From contig JASISA010000007.1 of the NCBI GenBank assembly GCA_031771865.1, positions 62,001 to 126,000 of the forward strand: a DNA stretch of 64,000 nt, read 5' to 3'. This document shows positions 54,152-64,000 of the stretch, one piece after another; positions within the stretch are counted from its first letter, which is position 1; each line of letters opens with the position of its first letter. A program made the translations under genes and the position numbers. Source of the stretch: Nothophaeocryptopus gaeumannii. Its lineage: Eukaryota > Ascomycota > Dothideomycetes > Mycosphaerellales > Mycosphaerellaceae. The notes under the pieces are model-generated. The model did not search any database. It had not been told where the DNA came from and was given only the letters and a program-made list of their open reading frames with translations.

Positions 54152-55022
54152 TCACTGATACTTCTTTGACCAGAAATGGCCGTAGTTATCGCGCTGCCAG
54201 TTGTTTGCATTACTGTTGCCCGCGAATTTATGCACGATCAGATCCTCGTCTTCTGGGATAGGAATGACCTCGCCTTTGCCGACGTATTGCTCGCAGTCAA
54301 TCAATGGGACAGTGCCTTCTTTAAGGATTCTGGAGCGCCCATAGAGCAGCGGAAACAGGGAAGGATGAACAAGATCGAGCACCTTCTCATCAGATCCTGG
54401 ATGCCAGTCCTTGTCTTGATCTTCTAATGGTGCAGCGGCGGATCTCAGCTCCTGGCGGAGTAAGTCGGGAATCAGGGTGTCGGACTTGTAAAGGGTTGCC
54501 TGGCTCTTCACGGCTGGAATAAAGCCTGCGGTTTCTTGCCGCTTGGCATAGTCGCGTAGCTCGCCAATACACTATAGCACATCAGTTCGACGGATCCACA
54601 TTCGACAGTCTGGGCTTCATGCCACATACAAACTCGAACATCTTCTCGCTCAAGGCACGCTCCGGTGGTGTCTTCCTAGCCAGCTCAGCTGCCTCGACCC
54701 GCCACTTCTGGACGATCTTTTCATCGTAGACCTTCTTAGTCCAGTCTGGCTTGTCGGTGATTTCGCCCATCAATGCGATCATTGCTCGTTCTCGGAGTGT
54801 AACCGCCACGCCAGTCCAATCCATAATGGCGTTCGGAAACCTAGGGTCAGTCGTCCCATCTCCTCTGGTGAGAAAGCTACGGTCAATGATCGAGTTGATT
54901 GGTCTTCCGTAGCCGTAAAGGCCGGTCATGGTCGAAGTATCGCGACGTCCGCGTCGATTCATTGCTGGTGTCAAGAAGCTGAAGAGCGACAAGGAGACTC
55001 TGCGCAATGGGAAGGAAAGCAT
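54152..55022 (-). pseudogene. DUF4246 gene, C-terminally truncated
   Basis: Exon 1 (from ATG 55022; later ATGs at MNRRG or MTGLYG possible) ends at a GTATGT donor; the intron 54572-54629 joins EKMFEF|CIGELRDYAKR, the typical DUF4246 block. It continues QATLYKSDTLIPDLLRQEL and HPSLFPLLYGRSRI, then FWSKKYQ and a stop at 54152. Family members are about 500-650 residues and continue after this point with FQWLPxE...SYINNLHP and the Fe(II)/2OG-like core. The last bases read as a good donor (CA|GTGAGA), as if an intron began, but no following exon is found within the next few hundred bases. I read it as a 5' fragment left by deletion. Confidence 0.65.
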
Positions 55023-55732
55023 GGAGAGAATGTTGAATTCTGTCTTGTGAGTCCTCTTCTTATGTACTCACCGTTTGCATGCTGTGCCACGAAGCGCCAC
55101 CAGGCTGCAATGGCTCGTGCTGGTGCGAAGTGCGCTGTTGGTTGGTGAGGATGAGCGAGCCCTGTTTGCAGCTGGAGGCAACGACGCGACATTGACGCGC
55201 CAAGCCGGCGAAACGTCGGCTCCAATCATTGCATTCGGCTTCGACTGCGAATGACTCTCGTGCTTCCTACTTTACTTCCTGACCACCTTTCTCAGCCGTC
55301 TCACAATCCGAATTATCTTCGCTACTTGCTCAATCCGTTTCTCACACTTCATGAATTATACCGTGGAACCAATATCGTCGACCGTGGGCCCAAGTACGAG
55401 TCCAATGAGCGAGGGGCCGTGTAAGCAGCGCGCACCTGGTCATGGAATGGGCACAAGAGGCGCAACGAAGAAGCGGAATCAGGGACAGAGAAGGCAGAAG
55501 ATACTGTTTCGACGACGCTCCGTAAGAGAATTGCGGTACCGGGATAAAGGATCAATGAATCCATTGGCCGTGGTCAAGATAGGGCAAGGCCGTAAACCTC
55601 GCCTGTGAAGATCAATGGGCAAGTACATGAGATAGTTCCACCTCATAAGACGCCTGCAAGATGCATAAATGTAAGTATATACCATCATTTCCATGCCATA
55701 CAGCCATACCCCCTCCCTTTTTACCACCCACC
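55023..55732. other. Intergenic, divergent promoters
   Basis: Between the DUF4246 remnant (minus) and the deacetylase-like gene (plus). A plus-strand frame at 55351-55608 is basic and probably not coding. Confidence 0.4.
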
Positions 55733-56834
55733 ATGCCCGCCATCTACACCTCCCACCCAACCTACGACTACCCACGCGACTTCCGCGGCTACGGCGAAGC
55801 CGGCCTTCACTCCCTCAAATGGCCGAATAACGCCAAAATCGCCATCTCCTTCGTCATAAACTACGAGGAAGGCGGTGAACGCTCCGTCCTCTCTGGCGAC
55901 GGCCAATCCGAAACAAACCTCATAGAAAACCCCGGCCGTCCCCCACGCGTCAACGAGCGGAATTACAATGTAGAATCCGAGTATGAATATGGCTCACGAG
56001 CAGGGTTCTGGAGACTGTTTCGCTTGTTTAATAAGTATGACATGAAGTTTACGTTGTACGCTGTGGCGCAGGCGGTCGAAGGGGTACCCGAGGTAGTAGG
56101 CAGGTGTGTGGAGAAAGGCCATGATGTTGCGAGTCACGCGTATCGATGGATTGATTATCATGACATGAGTGAGGCGCAGGAGAAGGAATATGTCAAGAAA
56201 GCGGTGACGAGTTTGAAGAAATTGGCCGGGTATGCGCCCAAGGGGTGGTATTACGGAAGGAATTCGCCGAGGTCAAGGACGTTGGTTCCACAGGTTTACG
56301 AGGAGATAGGGGAAGAGTTGGTTTGGATGAGTGATAGTTATGCTGATGATGTGAGTTTGCACGAGTAACGGGGTGCGGAATGTTGCTGACCTGGAAGGTG
56401 CCGTATTGGATCGACAGAGCCGATGCAAAAGACAAGACAGACCCTAAACGCTTGTTGATGGTGTATGTCCGCCCGCTGTCCCCTTCTACACGATCAGTCT
56501 AACAAATCTCAGCCCCTACTCCTACGACAACAACGATTTCAAATTCCATACCGCAGGTTCTGGTTTCCGCGATCCCAATGGCTTCTACACCCATCTCAAG
56601 AATGCGTTCGACACGCTGTACGAAGAAGGCGAGGAAGGGACACCAAAGATGATGACGATAGGTCTACACAACCGCATCATCGGCAGACCTGGTCGTTTCA
56701 AGGCGTTGAAAGATTTCGTTGACTATATCAGCAAGAAGGAAGGTGTCTGGGTAGCGACAAGGACGGAGATCGCTGAGGCGTTCAAAGAGCAGTTTCCTTA
56801 TCAAAAAGGATACCTTGCGAAGGGCGAGGAGTAA
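55733..56834 (+). CDS. Polysaccharide deacetylase-fold enzyme, allantoinase (PuuE)-like
   Basis: Three exons: 55733-56350, 56398-56462, 56513-56834; introns 47 and 50 nt. Start at MPAIYTSHPTYDYPRDF; an upstream ATG at 55661 adds a Pro-rich leader. About 334 residues. NodB-fold landmarks: KIAISFVINYEEGGERS, ESEYEYGSRAGFWRLFRLF, GHDVASHAYRWIDYHDM (metal-binding His), GWYYGRNSPRSR, and the late MMTIGLHNRIIGRPGR. This pattern (NYEEG, YGSRxGxWR) is that of PuuE-type allantoinase/peptidoglycan deacetylase-like proteins rather than chitin deacetylases. No signal peptide, so cytosolic ureide hydrolysis is likelier than wall modification. Converges on the amidase, 38 bases apart. Confidence 0.85.
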
Positions 56835-56872
56835 TGAAGAGCTGCAAGTTAAAAGGTATCATATCTTACGTA

Positions 56873-58262
56873 CTAAGGAGCCTCCGGCAACCCAAACTCC
56901 TCCGTAACCCACAATTTCGCCACCTCCCTCGAAACATTCATCAGCTCCTGATCTCTGTACCTCCCCGTCGTCAGACTCAAGCCAATCGGCAACCCGTTGT
57001 CTCCCTTGAAGCCAGGTATATTAACAACTGGCGTATGCAGCGCCGTCCATATACATTGGAATACTGCACTGCCGGTCCTCTCAAGTCCTTCAGGAGCAAT
57101 ATCCGGCACAGAAGGCGCAACAACGGCATCATACTTCTCGGCGATAGCGTCCCATTTCGGTCGTAAAGCGGCGATTCCATCGAAGGCTTTGAGGTATTGT
57201 TTTCGTGTGTAGCCGTGATATTCTTCGACGTGTTCGATGAGGTCTGAGGCCAGAAGCTCTTTCGCCAGGTGATGCTCCGGTCGGAACGACACTCGTCCAT
57301 CGGAGAACATCATACATGTATGCCAGATTGGAAGATTCTTGAACTCGTCTGGAAATTCGATGTCCATCACTTCAGCTCCACCGGCCTGCAGTAATTGCTT
57401 CCCATCTTCGAAAGCTTTTCGGGTTCCAGAGCCGGCATGATTCCAGAGCATTGTCTTCAAGAATGCAATCTTGAGACCTTTGACGCCGTTGGTGACTGGT
57501 TGCAGTGATTTATCATCCTTCAAGCCGAGTACATTTCCCAACAATTCCAAGTCCTCGATTGATCGGCCATACCAACCAAGCGTATCTAGACTCATACTGT
57601 AGATCTTCTGTCCTTCTCTCGAAACAGCTCCCCAAGTCGGTTTGATAGCGTAGATGCCATTGAAACTTGCTGGTCTGATCGTCGAGCCTCCGGTCTGAGT
57701 CCCCAAGGCTATCGGCGTTTGAAAATCTGCTACGACTGCTCCTGAGCCGGATGATGAGCCTCCGGGTGTTCGTCCAAGATCATGTGGATTGGAGGTCTTC
57801 GTTCCGACAATATTGGCCGCGAATTCGGTCGTTGTCGTCTTGCCGAGTATCAAAGCTCCAGCTCGACGAAGCATGGCGATACTCGCAGCATCGATCTCTG
57901 GATGGCTGTCCTTGTAGATTGGGGAGTTGTACTGAGTCGGCATATCTAACAAAACATTTCAGTCAGTCCAGACTCGCATCTCCTTTCTCTGGTTATAAAC
58001 TCATACCTTTGGTGTAAATCACATCCTTGACGGCCACACCGACTCCATGAAGTGGTCCTCGTTCGCCCTTGGGGATCTGATCAAGAGCTCTCGCTTGCTC
58101 AAGCACTTGGTTTCCATCAAGATAAACCCAAGCCTTGACAGCCTCATCCCGCTCTTCAATCCTCTTCAACAAAGACTTCGCATACTCCTCGACCGTCAGA
58201 CTCTCATCATTGAATGCCTTCAATGCCTCCGTAGCTGTTAGACGATAAGGCTCTACACCCAT
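56873..58262 (-). CDS. Amidase signature family enzyme
   Basis: Two exons: ATG 58262 (MGVEPYRLTATEAL), intron 57946-58006 (61 nt) joining VIYTK|DMPTQYNSP. About 442 residues. Catalytic triad region is intact: GVAVKDVIYTK (Lys), GRTPGGSSSGSGAVVAD (cis-Ser and the loop), GTQTGGSTIRPASFNG (nucleophile Ser). Later KPTWGAVSREG and the tail with NIPGFKGDNGLPIGLSL are usual. Members hydrolyse amides such as indoleacetamide, formamide derivatives or allophanate-like compounds; the substrate is unknown. It is convergent with the allantoinase-like gene, suggesting a nitrogen-scavenging pair (inference). Confidence 0.9.
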
Positions 58263-59122
58263 CCTGTATATGGTCCCTTGGTAAGACTCCCGTGTTGAAT
58301 CGCGAAGAGAAAGTCGCCTTGGTTTCGGACAGCACAAGCTCTTGTAAATGGGTGCTTACCTACAACGACGAATGATCCTCCGTTAAATATCCACGTTTCT
58401 CATCTTTTCGCACCTGTTCTCCCTCATCATCCTTTGCCGCGAAGACAACTTTCCGCCGCTTATATGCCGTTATCGGTGCCCCGTTCTCTGAGATAGGCCG
58501 CGTCATTGGCCGCTTCAGGTCACAGTCTTCTGACCGCGCAGTCTCCGCGGGTGATAACATTGTGCGTCAGTTGAATGCATTGGAGAAGCTACCGTGAGAC
58601 AGGCTCTGGAGTGTGTCTTGTGGAAGAAGAGATGTTTATGAGAGAGGCCGATGACGGGTCGAGAGCGATCTTGCACACGAGGCTCGGCAAGCGGCGACAA
58701 CCCTCTGTGTTGGCCGAAGTCTATTTACGAGGTGGAACGAAGAAACGGCAGAAGTATTTGAGTCTTTTGAAGAAAGGCACGGGAAGAGTTGCGGTGTGAC
58801 GAAGCCTGTGACTGACAAAAGAAGGCATTGCAGTGTACGGCCAAGGTCAAAGAGCAAGCTGCAAAACGCACAGAAGAACAAGATGTTCGTTATAACTTCT
58901 TCGTACAGTGGTATCTCTGCTACGATCCAAATAGAAGTGATTAAAACATTAAACTAGATTCCAAGATGTGGTCCACCAGCTCCTTGCAAGCAAATGCCCG
59001 ATCTCCATATGTAACGTGAAAGTTATCTGTCGTCACAGTCGTGCTTCGTCTTTCTCGCGTGTGCGTTATCTCCTGTGCTATATCTTTCCAGTGCTCGTAC
59101 CTCTCTTCCTGTTCGCAATACT
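58263..59122. other. Intergenic, possible small ORF
   Basis: A minus-strand frame 58360-58560 (MLSPAETARSEDCD..., 66 codons, hydrophilic with KRRKVVFAAKDDEGE) could be a small nuclear protein, but has no support beyond composition. The rest appears noncoding. Confidence 0.3.
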
Positions 59123-60875
59123 TCAGTCACTCTCGCCCCGCGGCTGCTCAACGAGTCCAAGCTCTTCTGCCTCCAGTTGCTCCTGGCGCACCTTGTAGGA
59201 CTCCTTGACGAGCTTACCCAAACGCTTCTCCAAGAGATCGCGACCATCCTTGGTGTGCCACACGTAGTGAGGCGCCTTGTTGACCACATCCCAGCTGACG
59301 AGGTTGTCGGTGATCTTGGTGAGATCGCGCTGCTTCTCCGCCCACTCGTCGTCTTTCTGCACGTGAATGCCAGATGACACCACAACGAGAGGTGTTTTGC
59401 TGCCCTGAATTGTTCGTGCGGTCTTAATCTCGTTCTTGGAGAAGGAGCTCGCGACGAGGTTCTCCTGCAGCTTGGCTTTCAAGAGCTTCCCGCCCTGGAT
59501 CGCAGCCTTCCCGTACACCCGATCTTCCTTCGTCTGACCGCCGAACAGCGATCCAATAATGCGACGAATACCGAGTGGGCTGATGATGCCGTTTCCCCAC
59601 AGGATGAAGCCTCTCACTGGATCAGCCAGGCGGTTGAGTAGGTCTTCGTGCAGTGGGTCAATCATCATGATACCGGTGACGGAACGAAACTTGCGGGCGC
59701 TGAAGATTCGAGAAACAATACTTCCATATCCAGCTGACACTAGGATCCAAGGGCCTTCCTCTCCGCTGACTGCCAGTACCTCTGCGAGATTGTCTGCAGA
59801 CATGCCAGCGCTGTGCGGCGATGGAGCATTGTCGGACCACGCGTATCCAGGCCTGTCCCAGTAGCAGTATCGGTCGATGGTGCCATTCTTGACAGCAGCG
59901 TAAGCCCAATGTTCGAAATCATACTCGACTGGATCTTCGCCAGCCTCCAGGAGAATGGTGGGCGACTTATTCCCGTTCTTGTCTGTGGTAATGTTGCCAA
60001 CACAAGCAAGGTGAACCTGATATTTGTCGTCATCCACCCAGTAACGTTCGCCATCCATCTTGAGGCCGGCGTCCAAGCTACGAATGATGATGGTTGCGGT
60101 CATCAGAATGCTGATGATGATGAAGATGACCAAGATGACGGTAGCAGCGAGGACCGAGAGCCACTCTTTCAGTGTTCGCCGTGTTTCTGGGCGACCAGTC
60201 AGGCGCTCCTCTTCCTCGCGCTTGCCCCATGCAACGATGCGGTCGGTGAAAACACACCACAGTGTAATAATGGTTGCCCAGACAATGCTGGTGATGCCTG
60301 GTGGGCCTTCCTCGCCACGGAGACGGGGAACGGTGACAATGACAATCAGGTCAATCAGGAGGATCAGTCCAAGCACCGCCTGAGTGATGCGCATGGACAT
60401 GCTCGGAGCGGAGAAGAACAACAGGGAGGTCAACAGCACTCCGAGCGTGAGACATGTGTATGCGAAATCGAAGTAGCCAGATCCACGGGTGTGCAGCCCA
60501 GGAGGCGAAACGAAGATGCTGACGAGAAGCAGCGCCCACCAGAGGAATGTGATGGCGAGGAAGAGGATAGAGAGGTATCGCAGGAAGCGGACCGTCCAGA
60601 GGTTGTAAGGCGATACTGGGACTTGATCAGTATCATGTCCAGCATTTCAATTGCTTAATGGCACACTCACCAGCTGGATCATCTGGATCCAAGTATCCAT
60701 CTGCGTGCGGCGGCCGCGGCAGCAGCCTGTCTCTCTCCGTTGGCTCCCTCATTCTGTTCTCTTCAAAGTCTCTGGGCTCCCGCTGGCTCTGCGGACGACT
60801 GCGCTGTTCGCTCTGCTGGCCGTTCTGATGCTCTTCGGCGTCGTCGGTCTTCTTCTTCGAGCCCCACAATGACAT
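59123..60875 (-). CDS. Membrane-anchored alpha/beta hydrolase (fungal integral membrane protein)
   Basis: Two exons: ATG 60875 (MSLWGSKKKTDDAEE), intron 60616-60670 (55 nt, GTGAGT...CCCAG) joining DPA|VSPYNLWTVRFL. About 565 residues. The N-terminal 70 residues are hydrophilic and charged. Five or so membrane helices follow (YLSILFLAITFLWWALLLV, LLTSLLFFSAP, ITQAVLGLILLIDLIVIV, SIVWATIITLWCVF, VILVIFIIISILMTATI). Then comes a lumenal or cytosolic hydrolase domain: TILLEAGED, YCYWDRPGYAWSD, WILVSAGYGSIVSRIFS (position of the nucleophile Ser, GYGS), MMIDPLHED, and WDVVNKAPHYVWHTKDG (His). Similar proteins are often labelled mitochondrial integral membrane protein; the location is not proven. 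Confidence 0.8.
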
Positions 60876-61660
60876 GGTCCTCGGCGTGTATGCAGACTCT
60901 CCACCAAGCTCTTTCGATTGTCACTCCACCTCGCAGCAACAACAACGACGACGACGACGACGTCCAGATTCTGGCGCCTGGGATGACGCGAGGATAAAAG
61001 GAACCAAGCAGTAATGTCAGTCACCAGCTGTTGGCCCCGCGCAGAGCAAAACATCGACAAAGCTAGCTTCACCTTCACAGCAGTGGAGGCTGGCGTCTGC
61101 GAACCATGCAGTGAATGTGAACGTCATGTGGCGCGAGCTTGGTCTGGATCGGTGCTGCCAAGCGGGCCAGTCTCGATCTCGAACTCTCAGCAGCAACGCG
61201 TGTGGGAGACGAAGCTGCAAGGGATACATGTACGGTAATTGATTGTCACTTTGGTGCACAGTAATCCAGCGTTGTTCAGCGTCGATGCATTCATGTTGCC
61301 ATGACGGTCGTCCCTCAAAGCGGAGGGCGGTGTTTCTGCTTCGGAGCTGAGCCCTGTGGCGGAGCGCCAAGCTTGCAGGCATCTTGCTCCAGATCGATCG
61401 TTGCGATGAGGCTCTTCGACACCCGACACCTTCACTTCGGCCCGTCTATCAAACCTTCTGCTTCACCCATCCACATCCAAGCCAAGACTTTCAGCACTCC
61501 ACTTCCTGTTCGACCATCTCGTTCGACATGTGAAAGTCACACGATCTTGAAAATCGCTCTCTCGTCGCCACGTTCAGACAATCTGGGACCAATGACCCAC
61601 CACCATCACCACCCGGATACCACTCCGTCCACACAAAGCTACCCCTAGCTTCTGGTCACA
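60876..61660. other. Intergenic, divergent promoters
   Basis: Between the membrane hydrolase (minus) and the phosphatase methylesterase (plus). There is a short ACG/CGA trinucleotide run near 60945-60962 (CAACAACGACGACGACGACG). No gene supported. Confidence 0.45.
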
Positions 61661-62842
61661 ATGTCAAACTTATTACGACACACCGTGAAGGAGCAAAATG
61701 TCCCACCCCGAACACTGCAGCCTCCACCCAGGCCTAGACCACAAGCAATTGGGACCCCTGCTGCATCGTATAACATCGACGACAGCTCATCCGATTCCAG
61801 TGCTTCATCAGCTGCCAGCGTGGAAACAGTCCGCCCATCATCACGAGAACAGGCTGCACCGTCAACACATTGGACACAGTACTTTGAACAGGAACTCTAT
61901 CTGGAGCAGAAAACCGAAACTCAACATTCCAAGTATCATGTATATTTGACTCCACCTACCGACCCAAAGAAAGGTCCTCTGTTCATCTGTCACCACGGCG
62001 CTGGTGCTTCGGGACTTTCATTCGCAATCTTCGCGCAGGAGCTTCGGAGACAAGTACCTTCAGCTGGCATCCTCTCCCTCGAAGCACGGGGCCATGGCTC
62101 CATCGTCACCAACCCAACCACGAACAAAGACATCATCGACTACTCCCTCGAAGCCCTAGTCTCTGATGCAACCTCCATGATAAATCTCACAGTCTCCTCA
62201 CAATCCTGGTCCCCCATCCCACCAACCATCCTCCTAGGCCACAGTCTCGGCGGCGCAATCATAACAACACTCGCAACCACCCACTTCAAAACCTTCGCCT
62301 CCAACCTCATAGGCTACAGCGTCCTCGACGTAGTCGAAGGTTCCGCAATCGAAGCCCTATCCCACATGAAAACCTACCTCGCCTCCCGCCCCAGCATCTT
62401 CGGCAGCGTCGACGACGCAATCACATGGCATCTCCGTTCCCGCACAATTCGAGATCAAAAAAGTGCCGAAGCCTCAGTCCCCAGCCTCCTAATCCCCTCA
62501 CCAACCGGCAACGGGAAATTCATCTGGCGGACAAACCTCTCAGCCACGAATCCCTGGTGGGAAGAGTGGTTCGCGGGCATGAGTCAAAAGTTCTTGACCG
62601 GACGAGGAGCGAAACAACTCATCCTCGCGGGTACAGACCGACTAGATAAGGAATTGATGATTGGACAGATGCAGGGGAAGTTCCAATTGGTGGTGATTCC
62701 AGAAGCTGGACATTTCGTGCAAGAAGATGTGCCTGCGAAGACGGCGGGATTGTTGGCTGAGTTCTTTAAGAGGAATGATAGGAGCCAGATGGTGTTGCCG
62801 CCGAAAGTCAGTGATTTGATTGCACAGGGGAAGAAGGTATAG
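61661..62842 (+). CDS. PPE1: Protein phosphatase methylesterase 1
   Basis: An intronless frame of 393 codons. N-terminal 70 residues are Pro/Ser-rich and disordered. The alpha/beta hydrolase core shows LFICHHGAGASGLSFA (oxyanion HHGAG), ILSLEARGHGSIV, ILLGHSLGGAII (nucleophile Ser), YSVLDVVEGSAIEAL, TDRLDKELMIGQMQGKFQ, and IPEAGHFVQED (catalytic His). This order, especially HHGAGxS and MQGKFQ, is specific to PPME1, which removes the C-terminal methyl ester of PP2A catalytic subunits. Ends GKKV. Housekeeping gene, cytosolic and nuclear. Confidence 0.93.
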   Translation: MSNLLRHTVKEQNVPPRTLQPPPRPRPQAIGTPAASYNIDDSSSDSSASSAASVETVRPSSREQAAPSTHWTQYFEQELYLEQKTETQHSKYHVYLTPPTDPKKGPLFICHHGAGASGLSFAIFAQELRRQVPSAGILSLEARGHGSIVTNPTTNKDIIDYSLEALVSDATSMINLTVSSQSWSPIPPTILLGHSLGGAIITTLATTHFKTFASNLIGYSVLDVVEGSAIEALSHMKTYLASRPSIFGSVDDAITWHLRSRTIRDQKSAEASVPSLLIPSPTGNGKFIWRTNLSATNPWWEEWFAGMSQKFLTGRGAKQLILAGTDRLDKELMIGQMQGKFQLVVIPEAGHFVQEDVPAKTAGLLAEFFKRNDRSQMVLPPKVSDLIAQGKKV

Positions 62843-63034
62843 GGAGTCGATGTTGATGATTATGATGAGACGGCATTAGACGAGTACAGCATGATAGATG
62901 GCTACCGGAACGTGACCCATGCATAGACAAGCGGGGGTTTGACGCCCTATAGAGCCGAAAAGATACGTCAATATTGACATGAAGTGAAGATCAAGCAAGT
63001 CTTAAAATTGTCCACCGACCATTACGCATCGGAT

Positions 63035-64000
63035 TCAATCGTCCTCGTGAAAATCGTCCTCGCTCTCAATCTCCACAATCTCAGCTCTGACAACCTGGTC
63101 CTCTCCCGCATCGCCAACAGTATCGGCCTCTTCAGGATTCAGCAACTCTCCAATCTCCGCGCTCTCACTCATTACCTTTCTCGCTTGTACCGCCCAGCTG
63201 TCACCAGTAAGGTCCATATCCTCTTTGATGAGCAGCTCAGCAAGATGTGGCGCAAGGACAACCTGTACAAAGCCCGTGACGCCTCCTTGGACACCAGAAG
63301 TAGAGACAAGTCTGTCTTTGAGGGCGCGTTCGCGGATCTGGGAGGAGAGGCTGTTGATTATGTGGTCGCACCTGCATGAAAGTTAGCAAGGGCCACCATG
63401 CTCCTGGAAAAAGCTTGAGTGAATTCAACGTACATCATCTTCTCGCCCTTGGGTCCGTAATACCCCACGGAAGCACTGCTACTCTTCGTCTCATCCGCCA
63501 AACTCTCTGTCAACGCACTCAACCCCTTCATACTTTTCGCTTTGAGCTTTGTCCGGTAATGTGAGCTGACTTGATCATTGATCACTTTCGTCAAGAAGAC
63601 GTCGTATTTCCGCATTCTCTGATGCAACCGGTTCCAGTCGATTGTCGGGTACCCTCGGTCTTGCCAGATTCTCTCGGCCTCCTTTTCTCTGTGATATGTG
63701 CAAAACCTTCTTTGCCATTTGTAAGTCATTGAGTGTCCTTTGAGCTTTTCGATTTCGAAATCTTCCTTGCATGACTTTGAAACGCGGTCGCCGCAAAAGC
63801 CGCATTTGATGGTTGAGAATGCGAGATCGGGATCGAGCTTTTGAATTTCGTCGACTTCGACATCACTGAGTGGTGAGTCCTCGCGATCGGGCAAGTCATC
63901 CTCGCCGGGGATATATTCGTCTGCAACTGCAACTGGGAGGCTCTTGAAGGTCTTCCTGGGCTGTATTGGAGACCTCTCCTTGGCTGCCGCCTCAACTTTC
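63035..64000 (-). CDS. RTC4: RTC4-like protein, 5' end outside window
   Basis: The frame is open to the right edge, so the N-terminus is missing. Intron 63372-63433 (62 nt, GTACGT, branch TGCTAACT, acceptor TGCAG) joins GEKMM|CDHIINSL. The visible part, about 300 residues, has an acidic region (LSDVEVDEIQKLDPD), a Cys pair (CGFCGD), KWQRRFCTYHREKEAERIW, RGYPTIDWNRLHQRM, GYYGPKGEKMM, and QVVLAPHLAELLIKEDM, the defining blocks of the RTC4 domain. It ends with an acidic tail to TGA at 63035. Yeast Rtc4 was found through telomere-capping genetics; the biochemical role is unclear. Confidence 0.8.

Noticed and set aside
59813..60658. 281-codon plus-strand frame rich in Asp, Glu, Gln
   Set aside because: Antisense to the membrane hydrolase gene, whose motifs and intron are clear.

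Overview
The window reads as gene-dense nuclear DNA of a filamentous ascomycete. The evidence is many short spliceosomal introns (about 47-71 nt, GT...AG, often with a CTAAC/CTAAT-like branch site) and fungal-only families: HET, a DUF6536-type membrane protein, DUF4246, RTC4, TVP23, Atp19, fungal CSC1/Phm7 and an NCS1 permease. Three sequence-related introns inside one secreted-protein gene resemble the introner-like elements known from Dothideomycetes (Mycosphaerella relatives), so a plant-associated dothideomycete is my best guess (inference). There is no sign of prokaryotic operons, insertion sequences, CRISPR or phage.

Layout. 0-6.5 kb: conserved hypothetical, metallo-beta-lactamase-fold protein, NTF2-like protein, zinc-type MDR dehydrogenase with a broken frame, small hypotheticals (one with an N-myristoylation start), alpha/beta hydrolase. 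6.5-9.4 kb: a decayed stretch holding an astacin-like metalloprotease C-terminus, then a secreted GH43-type enzyme. 10-12.3 kb: a divergent mitochondrial pair (Mtp18-type fission protein and ATP synthase subunit Atp19) and an intron-containing tRNA. 12.3-18 kb: a decayed HET-domain gene, a small cysteine-rich secreted protein (candidate effector), and two adjacent coiled-coil genes, the second with a zinc finger. 18-29 kb: F-box-like protein, TVP23, an ankyrin/HET-type remnant, an F-box/LRR protein, a kinase-like protein with an internal stop, and a DUF6536-type membrane protein. 29-48 kb: NCS1 permease, ML-like secreted protein, two divergent Ser/Thr-rich secreted proteins with apple-like ends, a repeat tract, a small gene with a pentanucleotide repeat at a frame break, an M20 carbamoylase-type hydrolase, an MFS transporter, a frameshifted NTF2-like gene, and a DOMON/cytochrome b561 protein. 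48-64 kb: CSC1/TMEM63 channel, an NTF2-like gene with an internal TAG, a truncated DUF4246 gene, a convergent polysaccharide-deacetylase/allantoinase-like gene and amidase, a membrane alpha/beta hydrolase, protein phosphatase methylesterase, and RTC4 running off the right edge.

Two themes recur. First, a nitrogen/purine-pyrimidine salvage flavour: NCS1 permease with upstream GATA motifs, carbamoylase-type M20 hydrolase, allantoinase-like deacetylase and amidase. Second, an unusual number of otherwise intact genes carry a single lesion: in-frame stops near 14.2, 26.1 and 53.7 kb, frame breaks near 3.3, 14.3, 41.4 and 45.7 kb, a truncation at 54.2 kb, and a possible start loss at 38.5 kb. This could be recent pseudogenisation, RIP-like mutation, or consensus errors. 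The most interesting single object is the gene at 38.5-40.0 kb with three homologous introns.
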